Below are positions 12,801-23,509 of a stretch of DNA of 64,000 nucleotides, in pieces; position 1 is the first letter of the stretch, and each line of letters opens with the position of its first letter. Source of the DNA: Smallanthus sonchifolius (taxonomy: Eukaryota > Streptophyta > Magnoliopsida > Asterales > Asteraceae); NCBI GenBank assembly GCA_023525975.1, contig CM042038.1:12347272-12411271 (forward strand), in the 5' to 3' direction. A program made the translations under genes and the position numbers. The notes below the pieces were generated by a model, which saw nothing but the letters and a program-made list of their open reading frames with translations, did not search any database and had not been told where the DNA came from.

Positions 12801-14206
12801 GAATCGTCCATGTTGCTATTAGTATTTCTCACTAAAAGTGTTCTTGATGGGTGTTCCCCACCACCAAACTGAGTAGCTAAAGTTTCATAATTTCGTCCCC
12901 CATTGTCTTCTCCCAACTCCATCCCCCCAACACTGCTAAAAAAGTCCAATTCTTCCACATCATCACCACTCCCTGGTTGTACCTTACAGTCAAGTCCATC
13001 TGTCACTCCAGATAGCAAATCATCATCGTCTGGTAGGAGATTACCAATAGTTTGTGCCTCAATCTCTTCAAGGGATTCAAATGGTTCTTCTTCATACTGG
13101 GAAGCACCAACAGAATGACCATACATGCTGTTGTTATTTGCTGTTAGTCTCACTGCACAAACAAGCAAGTTCAGAAATAGAAAAACAAGGAACATGAATT
13201 GAGTAAACGATGTACATACAATATGCACTAGAGAAAAAGGAAAGAACTTACATTTTCTACTGAAAAGATCAGATAATGAACTTGAAAAGAGGCCATTCTC
13301 GTAGTGATCACCCATGACATTATATTTGTTCCCCGCTGTAAGATAAGATTTATGATCTATACCCAAATTTGGTCTATTTCCCTTGTTATTATCAAGAGGT
13401 CTCTGCAGAGGATGGGCAACTGTTCTCCCTGATCCCACAGTGTTATTCTCTAAGCTAATTTGAAATTTATGGTCTTGGTTCAAGTAAAGTTTAGGGACAT
13501 CAAAGTGCTTTAACATATGAGAATCAGATGACATCTGTTTCTCCATGGGTAATGAAGCAAGTGAACTGTCACCAACTGCATACGCATTCCCATCTTTCAC
13601 ACCTGAAGGTAGGTCACAAACACAAACCAATAATATCAATTGATGGTTTATGTACAAGCACGATATAATATGACAGATAGACAGGGGTATTTTCCAACAG
13701 TCAATCATAATAAAGCTTTGTAATCTAATCCTCATCAAGGGTAGAAACCCAAATTTTGAACCTTTTTCAATACTTGCCTAACAACATAGACAACTTCAAT
13801 TATGAATTTGTATATTACATCACCTTCCCCAATTTCTTCAATCTATATTTTCTTAAAGCTTAGAAATTGGTATGAAGTGATTGATTTATCAACAGTTATG
13901 GCAACTGAATATATTAACGGCACCCGTAATCAAACAACATCATTGCATAATATATGTGAAAAAACACAACAAGCCAACAATATTTTTGGGTTCATAGTTG
14001 TGAGGCATACCATCCGTCTTCCAGAACCCAATCTGTCTCTGCAAATTGAAGCAATGCACATGAGGAAAAAAAGAAAAGCTGATCAGATCAAACATATATG
14101 AAAGGGAGGTGATACTGATACCTACCTCATCAGAAAGCTGCACCTGCTCAGACAAGAACGAAGAAGACGGCGGTAAACCATTCGAGTCCATGAGTTCAGA
14201 TGGCAT
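9814..14206 (-). CDS. Mei2-like RNA-binding protein, AML1/AML4 type
   Basis: Plant Mei2-like proteins are nuclear RNA-binding proteins linked to meiosis and vegetative development. Minus-strand coding exons: 14206-14126, 14038-14011, 13602-13252, 13152-12779, 12695-12537, 12312-12196, 12102-11954, 11848-11754, 11644-11297, 11211-10614, 10522-10438, 10329-10261, 10191-10012 and 9936-9814. They sum to 2757 nt or 918 residues, the usual size. The N-terminus (MPSELMDSNGLPPSSSF) and the SDLFSRK and EEPFESLEEIEAQTIGNLLPD blocks match the AML1/AML4 clade as I remember it. RRM1 lies at about residues 255-331 and RRM2 at 332-410. The family-defining C-terminal RRM3 at about 755-870 contains TTLMIKNIPNKYTSKMLL and NKCNVGYAFIN. 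The intron between exons 11 and 12 appears to use a GC donor. The junction after 11754 (GTCTGA donor) is the least certain. Confidence 0.9.
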
Positions 14207-15254
14207 GCTTATGGCTTAACCCTAAAATTCTCCCCTTTTTGATTTCAACTCAACTCAACTCAATCAGCCAACTTCAGAAATACTGTTCCAATAATTAAAG
14301 TTGTAAAAACAAAAAATACATAAAAGGAAGCCGATCTAACAGAAATACATAAAAGGAATCCGATCTAACAAGTAGAATTGATTTTATTGAGCTGAAAAAA
14401 CAAGCAACATGAAACTGAAAGCCGATCTACAAGCAGAAAAGTTTTGGAGCTGAAATTGAGCAGGTAAGAGAAGAAATGACACACCGTTTGTGAAGGTAAG
14501 AAAGCCATGAGAGAGGAATTTAAGCGGATTGAATTGGAGAATGGATTACGGCATAAGGCAAGGGAGAAAGGAGAAGGGATCTAGGTTTCTGTGACGTGCA
14601 AGGACCTCCAAGGCTTCCTTTGATGCTGCCGGTGTCTTTCTCTCTCTACTTTTTTTCCTACATTGCACGTTAACCACATGAATTTAGCTGAATATTTAAA
14701 GATCACAAGTCTTGATCAATTTTAACTCACAAGAAACCTCAACTGCCTGAATTGTTAAAGACGCACCAATTAACCTGCAGCAACGGCGAGATTCTCACGC
14801 TCTCAGCCCGCTCCCCCGTATAGAGGAGAGAGAGAATAATTAGGGGCCGAAAAGAAGTGTTTTTTTTCTTTAATTAAATAAAAGCAATTATTAGGTGAGA
14901 GTAGGGGGGAAGATAATTGAAACTTGAAGAGCAGGAAGGAAGAAGAATACCAAATTCCAGATGATCATGTCGTCTGTGTGTTAGAGAGAGAAAGAGAAAG
15001 AAGGAGATAGATCGGATCGGGTTGGGTTGGGTTGGGTTGGGTTGGGTTGGGTTGGGCTGGGCTGGGTTGCCGTTATTGCATTCAACGCCGTTACCCATCC
15101 GCAACACACGCCGGCTTCTTGGCTTTCTTATGACTCCCTACTACACACATATTTACGCCTTCTACCCCTAAACTACAAGTTAAGTTGTCAAGTCAACACC
15201 TAAACAGAATATGCTTGTCATTACAACTCAAACCTGTGCTCTCGAGATACCAAT
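14207..15254. other. 5' flank of the Mei2-like gene with a GTTGG repeat
   Basis: The first 400 bases probably hold the 5' UTR and promoter of the Mei2-like gene. At 15021-15066 there is a pentanucleotide array: seven GTTGG units followed by two GCTGG units. No other gene is visible. A purine-rich tract of GA and GAGA runs lies around 14820-15010. Confidence 0.5.
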
Positions 15255-16180
15255 TAGGGTTGTTTACGAGCCGGGTTGAGTTGAGTTAAGTTGAGCCGGT
15301 GTAAGTTCGGGCTCGGCTCGAACTTAAACAGAGCTAACTTGGCTTGGTTTGAAAGTGAGTTGAAATTTGTTGACTCGGTTCGGCTTGATTTGGCGCGTTT
15401 TAAAAATGGAATTTAAGAAACACATATCCAAGTTTAATAGTTAAAGTTATCATTTAGTAGTTTAAAAAACATATTCAAAACAAGTTCAACTGAATATAAA
15501 ATAAGTTCAACATAACATGTAGGAATTCTGGTTCTTGTATATGATGTGACTTGGATTCTCTGGCAATCGTAATAGTTCACTTTTAGATTGAATTATTTCC
15601 GTGTTATACACATAATTCAATCGGATCAGATATTCAAGAACGAATATGTGAAAGTCTGTTAAAGAATTTTGTATGTTATACAATGACCAAATTCGCATTT
15701 ATATAAGGGGTAAACAGTCACATTGGAACGAACGTTATGACGGTTACTGACCGAAAACTGGCACAACCATCAACTATAACTGCTAAGTCATTCTACTCAG
15801 GAGAGACAATTTACTCTAGAGAGCCAATCTACTTCGAATTGGCAAAACTCACTCAGGAAAACAAACTTACTCAGGAGAGCAAGTTTACTCGGGAAGAGTA
15901 ACTTTTACTTCGGAAGAGTAAACTAGTCAGCATACCAATCAAACAAGTGTACACTCCACACTTACCAACTTGTTTGATGTTTCAATATGATTTCTCATTT
16001 GATCACCAAGTAAACTCAAATAAACTAAATAGCTTGATGACATTAAAATCACCAACATAAAATATAAAAGTTCAAATCAACTAAGTTCAACCGAATACAA
16101 AGTAATATCAACCAAACTGAGACGAGCTAACAAGCGAGCCAAACCAAGCCAAGCTAACTAGCTAGCCACCCTTGGCTCGT
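15255..16180. mobile_element. possible hAT-like element, interrupted by an LTR
   Basis: The left end TAGGGTTGTTTACGAGCC resembles the left end of the hAT-like element at 32729 (TAGGGCTGTAAACGAACC). The right boundary around 16170 shows GGCTAGCCACCCTTG. Both ends have many GAGCC and GGTT-type subterminal motifs. No matching 8-bp target duplication was found, so the boundaries are uncertain. The LTR at 15518-16057 lies inside it. Only its right half is repeated in the other palindrome arm. Confidence 0.4.
15518..16057 (-). mobile_element. LTR of a Copia-like element (left palindrome arm)
   Basis: Starts TGTAGGAATTC and ends ATCACCAACA on the plus strand (540 bp). It is flanked by imperfect 5-bp repeats TAACA (15513-15517) and TAAAA (16058-16062). 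It resembles the LTR at about 48280-48966, sharing blocks such as TTGAATTATTTCCGTGT and CAACTATAACTGCTAAGTC (the second variant in that copy), so I read it as a minus-strand solo LTR. Short repeats of the type ACTCAGGAGAG lie in the middle. The mirror copy is 21391-21930. Confidence 0.6.
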
Positions 16181-16525
16181 GCTCCCCTCTGTTCGGTTTC
16201 AATGTGTGTAAAATTTAAAAGTCTCTTGGTGGTTGAGGGGTTAAAAGATGTGGATTTAGGAATATGATTAAAAGATGTAACTAATTTTTTTTTACCGGTA
16301 GTGAAAAGGATCCAATGAGACAAGTAGCTGTAAAAGATTTGTTTTATAATATGCATCGTAATTGCTATAAAAGTAAAAACATATAAAATGAAATGATAAG
16401 GTATATGATGTTTAATTTTTATCATATTATTACTTCTCTTATATTTTAACTCCAATTATTAGTTATAAACTTTATATACAATTTTTTAGAGTTATAATAT
16501 GTATACTTAAAAACATTTCATTATA

Positions 16526-16769
16526 TTTCTTTTTTTTAACAGCAAATTTAAGGTCCAGACACCGGAGATCATCATGGCAAACGGATCACCCTTTTGACCG
16601 AAGAACAAAAGCGTGATGACCCGGCCTCACATCACCCAGGAGGAAACCCATAACTGGGAAAATCATTTGTCATAACCTAGAACATTTTTTTTGTCTCAAA
16701 CGAGATTCAAACTCATGACCTCCCATGTAAAAAGTCATAAGTTACCACTCAATCAGAATCCTTGATGGT
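16526..16769 (-). mobile_element. tRNA-derived SINE, left palindrome arm
   Basis: Read on the minus strand, an A-box-like GATTGAGTGGTAAC is followed by a B-box-like GGTCATGAGTTTGAATCTC. The element ends in TTGCTGTT plus A-run. It is flanked by a perfect 12-bp target duplication, CATTTCATTATA on the plus strand, at 16514-16525 and 16770-16781. It shares its tail with the SINE at 5117. Confidence 0.8.
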
Positions 16770-17489
16770 CATTTCATTATAATTGGGGAAGAAAAAAACA
16801 TATAATAGAGATTTAGGATTAGGCTGTAGAGATATGAATGTGACAATTGTTGCGGCATGAATTGATTAAAATCGAATATGGACCCACATAATTAAAACAA
16901 GAAAAGCAAAGGTGTACTTGAACTTAAAATCTCAAACTCAACACAAGCATACACATGGTCCGAGTAAATTATCATCTTTCAGTTTTAGTCCCATTGTATT
17001 ATTGCCCCTACTATTTTTTATCTCAAAAAGACATCATAAATAATGTTAAAGTTGTAGAAAGATAACAAGCATACACGCTACTTTTTTATTCAGACAAATT
17101 AAAATAATTTTCATTTCATTACGGAAAGAAAACATGGCCCACTATCAATGAAGCATATTTTTCTTTGGATTTGAAAAAATATTAGTAACAATTTTAAATT
17201 TTGTCTACCTATTATTCACGTGTACAAAATTTAAAAACCAAAAACGATAGATTATCAGGAGACATTTGAATAATTGAAGCTAGAACTTGAAATGGATTGA
17301 AGAACCAGATATGGTCCAGATGACAGTGAGCCATAGTAGCATCTGGAGCTTGATTGTAATCGACATCAATCATGTTGCTAGTGCCAACCACCTTTGAAAA
17401 GACAAGCTTTAATGGAAGAACTCCTTTTATCAAGTCAGATAATAATAGATACTTTTATAATATTTCAAAATCATCCAAATGATAAAATG

Positions 17490-17590
17490 CAGATCACTTA
17501 AGTAGAGCCTTTATAAACAAATCAACAAGATTGATTTTAGTTTGTGTGAACTTTATGAATACAAACATTTCCACTGTCGACCCATTATCA
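17490..17590 (-). pseudogene. possible Copia polyprotein 3' fragment (left arm)
   Basis: On the minus strand the peptide FTQTKINLVDLFIKALL can be read, similar to the end of the Copia RNase H region (NLADLFTKAL type). Stops follow at once. The mirror copy lies at about 19860-19960 on the plus strand. This rests on one short motif only. Confidence 0.3.
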
Positions 17591-18468
17591 GACCCTCCAT
17601 CGATCGTGATACTTTTGTCTTCTAAAGTCACTTGGTCGTGGGCCAAAGAGGTCAATCCACTGTAGCGCTGTGTCGACCGTGGAGCTTATGTTTACTTTGT
17701 TGAATGCCTGATCTCTTTTGTTTGTTAATTCAAGGAATGGGAGCAAGATATGTGATCATATAATTATCTTTAGCTTTATGTGACATTTAATTCACATGAT
17801 CTAATTTTTTTCATCTTCAAAATATACAATTAATATTTGGACATATGCATGCAACAACTTCTTTTCCTGGAAGCATCTTTTTGGTATTGGTGGGTTTTTT
17901 TGACATCCATAATAACCATGTTTTAATGATACAAGCACTCCATAATTTTTAACTCACAATGTATCACTATTAAGCATTGCTCCAACTCATAAAACAGTGT
18001 GACCCATGTCATATAAGGCCTCAAACCCGAGAAGCCTCATAGCTGATAAATCATAACATACATAACTCTTAAATCAATCGTCTTAAAATCAGAACAAACA
18101 TAAGGTTCATAAACATAAAACGAGATGTCAATTTTCTTCAGCGAGGTAGTCCTTCGCCTTGAGCCAAGCACCAACCTAAAACTTCATCAACATACATCAT
18201 CCTCATACGCACACTAAAAATCACATACGTTGAGTGAGTTTTAGTTTTACATAAACATTAACTTCATAAAGATAGAAAAGGGTTTAGCCAAAACATAAAC
18301 TTCTACTTCTATAATGAAAACATATGTAAACATGCTAAAACATAACATATAGATCACAATTTGCGTCTTCTCATAATCGTCAATTCTAAACTTCGAGCAT
18401 TGCCACTCCGTACAGTGACACAAGCCCAGTATTGCACTTCATACAATGACACTTGTCTAGCATTGCCA

Positions 18469-18978
18469 TGTAACACCCTTAATTTCATACACCGATTATT
18501 AAAACATTAAACAAGCGGAAGCATTTTTTTTTACTGTTCGCGTGTCGCGAACTTCTGGGGCCCTCCCTTCGCGTGCCGCGAGGGAGTCCCAAAAACACTT
18601 GCCCGAGAAACCAGTTCTTCGCGTGTCGCGAAGAACTCTTTCCTGATCTTCGCGTGGCGCGAAGATATTCAGTAAACAGAAGGTTTCATTTTTCTGCCAG
18701 TTTAACACTTAACCAATTTTCTATCATTTACCATTTAAGTGTTAAACTGGCAGAAAAATGAAACCTTCTGTTTACTGAATATCTTCGCGCCACGCGAAGA
18801 TCAGGAAAGAGTTCTTCGCGACACGCGAAGAACTGGTTTCTCGGGCAAGTGTTTTTGGGACTCCCTCGCGGCACGCGAAGGGAGGGCCCCAGAAGTTCGC
18901 GACACGCGAACAGTAAAAAAAAATGCTTCCGCTTGTTTAATGTTTTAATAATCGGTGTATGAAATTAAGGGTGTTACA
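18469..18978. repeat. LTR-like core of the palindrome, TGTAACACCC to GGGTGTTACA
   Basis: The central 510 bp begins TGTAACACCC and ends with the exact inverse. This is a common plant Ty3/gypsy LTR start. The two halves are inverted copies of one LTR 5' segment meeting at the 22-nt spacer. Outside it, at 18380-18468 and its mirror, lie degenerate repeats of the form TTGCCACTCCGTACAGTGACAC, also present near 22000-22070 next to an LTR fragment. Confidence 0.6.
18536..18666. repeat. four short CGCG hairpins (left arm copy)
   Basis: Four dyads share the core TTCGCG-TGN-CGCGAA: 18536-18552 (GTTCGCG stem), 18563-18586 (CTCCCTTCGCG stem, one bulged base), 18613-18637 (AGTTCTTCGCG stem) and 18646-18666 (ATCTTCGCG stem). 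The flanking bases differ between dyads but remain paired within each one. The mirror set lies at about 18781-18911. Confidence 0.75.
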
Positions 18979-20677
18979 TGGCAATGCTAGACAAGTGTCA
19001 TTGTATGAAGTGCAATACTGGGCTTGTGTCACTGTACGGAGTGGCAATGCTCGAAGTTTAGAATTGACGATTATGAGAAGACGCAAATTGTGATCTATAT
19101 GTTATGTTTTAGCATGTTTACATATGTTTTCATTATAGAAGTAGAAGTTTATGTTTTGGCTAAACCCTTTTCTATCTTTATGAAGTTAATGTTTATGTAA
19201 AACTAAAACTCACTCAACGTATGTGATTTTTAGTGTGCGTATGAGGATGATGTATGTTGATGAAGTTTTAGGTTGGTGCTTGGCTCAAGGCGAAGGACTA
19301 CCTCGCTGAAGAAAATTGACATCTCGTTTTATGTTTATGAACCTTATGTTTGTTCTGATTTTAAGACGATTGATTTAAGAGTTATGTATGTTATGATTTA
19401 TCAGCTATGAGGCTTCTCGGGTTTGAGGCCTTATATGACATGGGTCACACTGTTTTATGAGTTGGAGCAATGCTTAATAGTGATACATTGTGAGTTAAAA
19501 ATTATGGAGTGCTTGTATCATTAAAACATGGTTATTATGGATGTCAAAAAAACCCACCAATACCAAAAAGATGCTTCCAGGAAAAGAAGTTGTTGCATGC
19601 ATATGTCCAAATATTAATTGTATATTTTGAAGATGAAAAAAATTAGATCATGTGAATTAAATGTCACATAAAGCTAAAGATAATTATATGATCACATATC
19701 TTGCTCCCATTCCTTGAATTAACAAACAAAAGAGATCAGGCATTCAACAAAGTAAACATAAGCTCCACGGTCGACACAGCGCTACAGTGGATTGACCTCT
19801 TTGGCCCACGACCAAGTGACTTTAGAAGACAAAAGTATCACGATCGATGGAGGGTCTGATAATGGGTCGACAGTGGAAATGTTTGTATTCATAAAGTTCA
19901 CACAAACTAAAATCAATCTTGTTGATTTGTTTATAAAGGCTCTACTTAAGTGATCTGCATTTTATCATTTGGATGATTTTGAAATATTATAAAAGTATCT
20001 ATTATTATCTGACTTGATAAAAGGAGTTCTTCCATTAAAGCTTGTCTTTTCAAAGGTGGTTGGCACTAGCAACATGATTGATGTCGATTACAATCAAGCT
20101 CCAGATGCTACTATGGCTCACTGTCATCTGGACCATATCTGGTTCTTCAATCCATTTCAAGTTCTAGCTTCAATTATTCAAATGTCTCCTGATAATCTAT
20201 CGTTTTTGGTTTTTAAATTTTGTACACGTGAATAATAGGTAGACAAAATTTAAAATTGTTACTAATATTTTTTCAAATCCAAAGAAAAATATGCTTCATT
20301 GATAGTGGGCCATGTTTTCTTTCCGTAATGAAATGAAAATTATTTTAATTTGTCTGAATAAAAAAGTAGCGTGTATGCTTGTTATCTTTCTACAACTATA
20401 ACATTATTTATGATGTCTTTTTGAGATAAAAAATAGTAGGGGCAATAATACAATGGGACTAAAACTGAAAGATGATAATTTACTCGGACCATGTGTATGC
20501 TTGTGTTGAGTTTGAGATTTTAAGTTCAAGTACACCTTTGCTTTTCTTGTTTTAATTATGTGGGTCCATATTCGATTTTAATCAATTCATGCCGCAACAA
20601 TTGTCACATTCATATCTCTACAGCCTAATCCTAAATCTCTATTATATGTTTTTTTCTTCTCGAATTATAATGAAATG

Positions 20678-20923
20678 ACCATCAAGGATTCTGATTGAGT
20701 GGTAACTTACGACTTTTTAAATGGGAGGTCATGAGTTTGAATCTCGTTTGAGACAAAAAAAAATGTTCCAGGTTATGACAAATAATTTTCCCAGTTATGG
20801 GTTTCCTCCTGGGTGATGTGAGGCCGGGTCATCACGCTTTTGTTCTTCGGTCAAAAGGGTGATCCGTTTGCCAGGATGATCCCCGGTGTCTGGACCTTAA
20901 ATTTGCTGTTAAAAAAAAAGAAA
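20678..20923 (+). mobile_element. tRNA-derived SINE, right palindrome arm
   Basis: Mirror copy of the SINE at 16526-16769, here on the plus strand, with the same 12-bp target duplication TATAATGAAATG at 20666-20677 and 20924-20935. Identical duplications in both arms show that the SINE inserted before the arms were copied. Several of the arm-to-arm differences fall inside this SINE. Confidence 0.8.
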
Positions 20924-21390
20924 TATAATGAAATGTTTTTAAGTATAGATATTATAACTCTAAAAAATTGTATATAAAGTTTATACTAATAATTGGAGTT
21001 AAAATATAAGAGAAGTAATAATATGATAAAAATTAAACATCATATACCTTATCATTTCATTTTATATGTTTTTACTTTTATAGCAATTACGATGCATATT
21101 ATAAAACAAATCTTTTACAGCTACTTGTCTCATTGGATCCTTTTCACTACCGGTAAAAAAAAATTAGTTACATCTTTTAATCATATTCCTAAATCCACAT
21201 CTTTTAACCCCTCAACCACCAAGAGACTTTTAAATTTTACACACATTGAAACCGAACAGAGGGGAGCACGAGCCAAGGGTGGCTAGCTAGTTAGCTTGGC
21301 TTGGTTTGGCTCGCTTGTTAGCTCGTCTCGGTTTGGTTGATATTACTTTGTATTCGGTTGAACTTAGCTGATTTGAACTTTTATATTTTA

Positions 21391-21930
21391 TGTTGGTGAT
21401 TTTAGTGTCATCAAGCTATTTAGTTTATTTGAGTTTACTTGGTGATCAAATGAGAAATCATATTGAAACATCAAACAAGTTGGTAAGTGTGGAGTGTACA
21501 CTTGTTTGATTGGTATGCTGACTAGTTTACTCTTCCGAAGTAAAAGTTACTCTTCCCGAGTAAACTTGCTCTCCTGAGTAAGTTTGTTTTCCTGAGTGAG
21601 TTTTGCCAATTCGAAGTAGATTGGCTCTCTAGAGTAAATTGTCTCTCCTGAGTAGAATGACTTAGCAGTTATAGTTGATGGTTGTGCCAGTTTTCGGTCA
21701 GTAACCGTCATAACGTTCGTTCCAATGTGACTGTTTACCCCTTATATAAATGCGAATTTGGTCATTGTATAACATACAAAATTCTTTAACAGACTTTCAC
21801 ATATTCGTTCTTGAATATCTGATCCGATTGAATTATGTGTATAACACGGAAATAATTCAATCTAAAAGTGAACTATCACGATTGCCAGAGAATCCAAGTC
21901 ACATCATATACAAGAACCAGAATTCCTACA
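21391..21930 (+). mobile_element. LTR of a Copia-like element (right palindrome arm)
   Basis: Mirror of the LTR at 15518-16057, beginning TGTTGGTGATTTTA and ending TTCCTACA. The palindrome stops 5 bp after the LTR end, at 21935, which is the outer edge of the 5-bp repeat beside the LTR. Confidence 0.6.
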
Positions 21931-21935
21931 TGTTA

Positions 21936-23173
21936 CTGTTTACCATAATATTAATTAGAAATATTTATTTATTTAAAACGAAACCCGGATTTTGGTTCGT
22001 TACATGCCACTTCATACAGTGACACTTTTTATCATTCCAGTATTGCCACTCCGTACAATAACACCTACTTATACTTCCAGGTCATGTTAACCCCAAAATG
22101 ACTGTTATCACCATAAACCAGTTGTACAACAGTTTGGCAAACCACAAAGGCCACCTTTATTAACATCTCTTATTATGTCCTCGGATGAACCATTGCAGAT
22201 TTGATCATGTTATGACTTTCATAAACATTACTTCTTTTCTAAAAAAACATTACAAACTTTACAATTAAACCATTTGCATGTTTCATAAAAATAAACTTCT
22301 CGTTCATAAACATTTCATTACATTTATGGCAAAACATTTTACAAACATACTTCATTAACTTTGCTTCATTACGCATGCACATCAGCCCAAAACATTATAA
22401 AACTTCAAAAACATTCCACTTTCTTTGTTCATGTCAAATCATTTTAATTCTTTGAAAACCTTCATCGGGTAAGACTCGATAACATCAAAAACTTTGCATA
22501 ACCACTTAAACATAAACATTCTTGGCACTACTTCATAAAAAAAAAGTATCAAATAATGAACCAGTGCCTTTAATCATAATCATTTCATAAACTTTCATGT
22601 AAGCATGCATATTAGCGTAATATTGTAAAATCTGTCAAAAGTGGTATCTTGAACTCACATAATTCCTTTCTTAAACGGTTGACTAGAGTAAACACTTTTA
22701 AGGCCACCTAGGGTAAAACCTAGATTTCCCTCCAAGTTTGTTCCTACTTTTACGTTTTTCACCCAAGACTTTGAAATAAATTATAAGTTCATCATTAGTC
22801 ACATATCAATCAAAGCGGGGTTTTACATATCATTCACATGTACTTCGGATATCGGAAGTCATATGATTGTCCAACATAACCATCATAAACCCAAAGGTAA
22901 TCAAACAACAATAGATACAAAGAACATAATACTTTAGATATGAAAATACTTGTCAAAAACTATCCTAATCCCATTAGAAATAAGGCCCAATACATCTTAT
23001 ATCTAATTATTGCTAAAATGACAATAATACCCCATCCCCAAATAGGTGTTAATCTTGGTTGTCTTATTAAAATGAATAAATATTATTAGTTGGTTAGACT
23101 ATATAACTATGACGGGGTAAAAGTACATATATTGGTAGATGAAAATAAAGATCAAGATTAAGAAAGCTACCTT

Positions 23174-23175
<2 letters not shown>
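21936..23175 (-). repeat. antisense Ty3/gypsy LTR fragment
   Basis: The sequence contains CCACTTCATACAGTGACAC and TTGCCACTCCGTACAATAAC repeats like those near the palindrome core. Further on it has, in antisense, the GGGCTGATGTGCATGCG and TGTGAGTTC blocks seen in the other LTR stretches. I infer a minus-strand LTR piece, but its ends are not clear. No coding region is visible. Confidence 0.45.

Positions 23176-23206
<31 letters not shown>
23176..23206. repeat. (TA)n microsatellite
   Basis: A run of TA dinucleotides about 310 bp upstream of the trihelix gene start. Confidence 0.85.
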
Positions 23207-23208
<2 letters not shown>

Positions 23209-23509
23209 AAAAGGTGGTTGTGGGGACGGTAAGTGGCGGGGTGCCCTTTTGAAGATAAGACTATCCCTTTCCCTCCCCTCTTTCTTCTTATTATCTTTTT
23301 ATTTCTTAAACAAAAAAATAAAACAACAATAATATTAATAATAGAAATATGATTAATTGAGACGGTGGTGGGTATGATAGAAAGTCATTAGCACTAAACT
23401 CCCCAAAATCAACCCCAAAATACATGACCCAAAAACCCTTCCCCCCTCTAAACGGAAAGGACCCAAAACGCCGTTACACCCTAACCGTTAAGAGTCACGT
23501 GCACTGGAG

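Larger units (their letters stand above)
15513..21935. repeat. 6.4-kb palindrome: two 3.2-kb inverted arms with a 22-nt spacer
   Basis: Bases 15513-18712 are repeated in inverse orientation at 18735-21935; the centre is at 18723.5 and the spacer 18713-18734. Pairing positions sum to 37447 in the inner part and 37448 in the outer part, so there is one net 1-nt indel. I saw about a dozen base differences, all in the outer half (15513-17060 and its mirror). Spot comparisons across the inner 1.6 kb gave no difference. Each arm contains an LTR, a SINE, a possible Copia 3' fragment and an LTR-like core. Nothing in it is a convincing gene. A real inverted duplication is favoured because the arms have diverged; an assembly fold-back with error is the alternative. 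Confidence 0.93.

Noticed and set aside
12903..13118. Plus-strand open frame opposite the Mei2-like gene
   Set aside because: It is the antisense shadow of an acidic Mei2-like exon and has no supporting signals.
15021..15066. Telomeric repeat
   Set aside because: The unit is GTTGG/GGGTT, not the plant telomere unit TTTAGGG, and the array is only 45 bp.
17212..17433. 73-residue open frame duplicated at 20014-20235
   Set aside because: Present twice only because of the palindrome. Possibly tied to a retrotransposon fragment, but with no recognisable domain or start context.
18499..18948. Two identical 69-residue open frames facing each other at the palindrome centre
   Set aside because: They are the same non-coding LTR sequence read in each arm; codons cover the CGCG hairpins and no domain is present.
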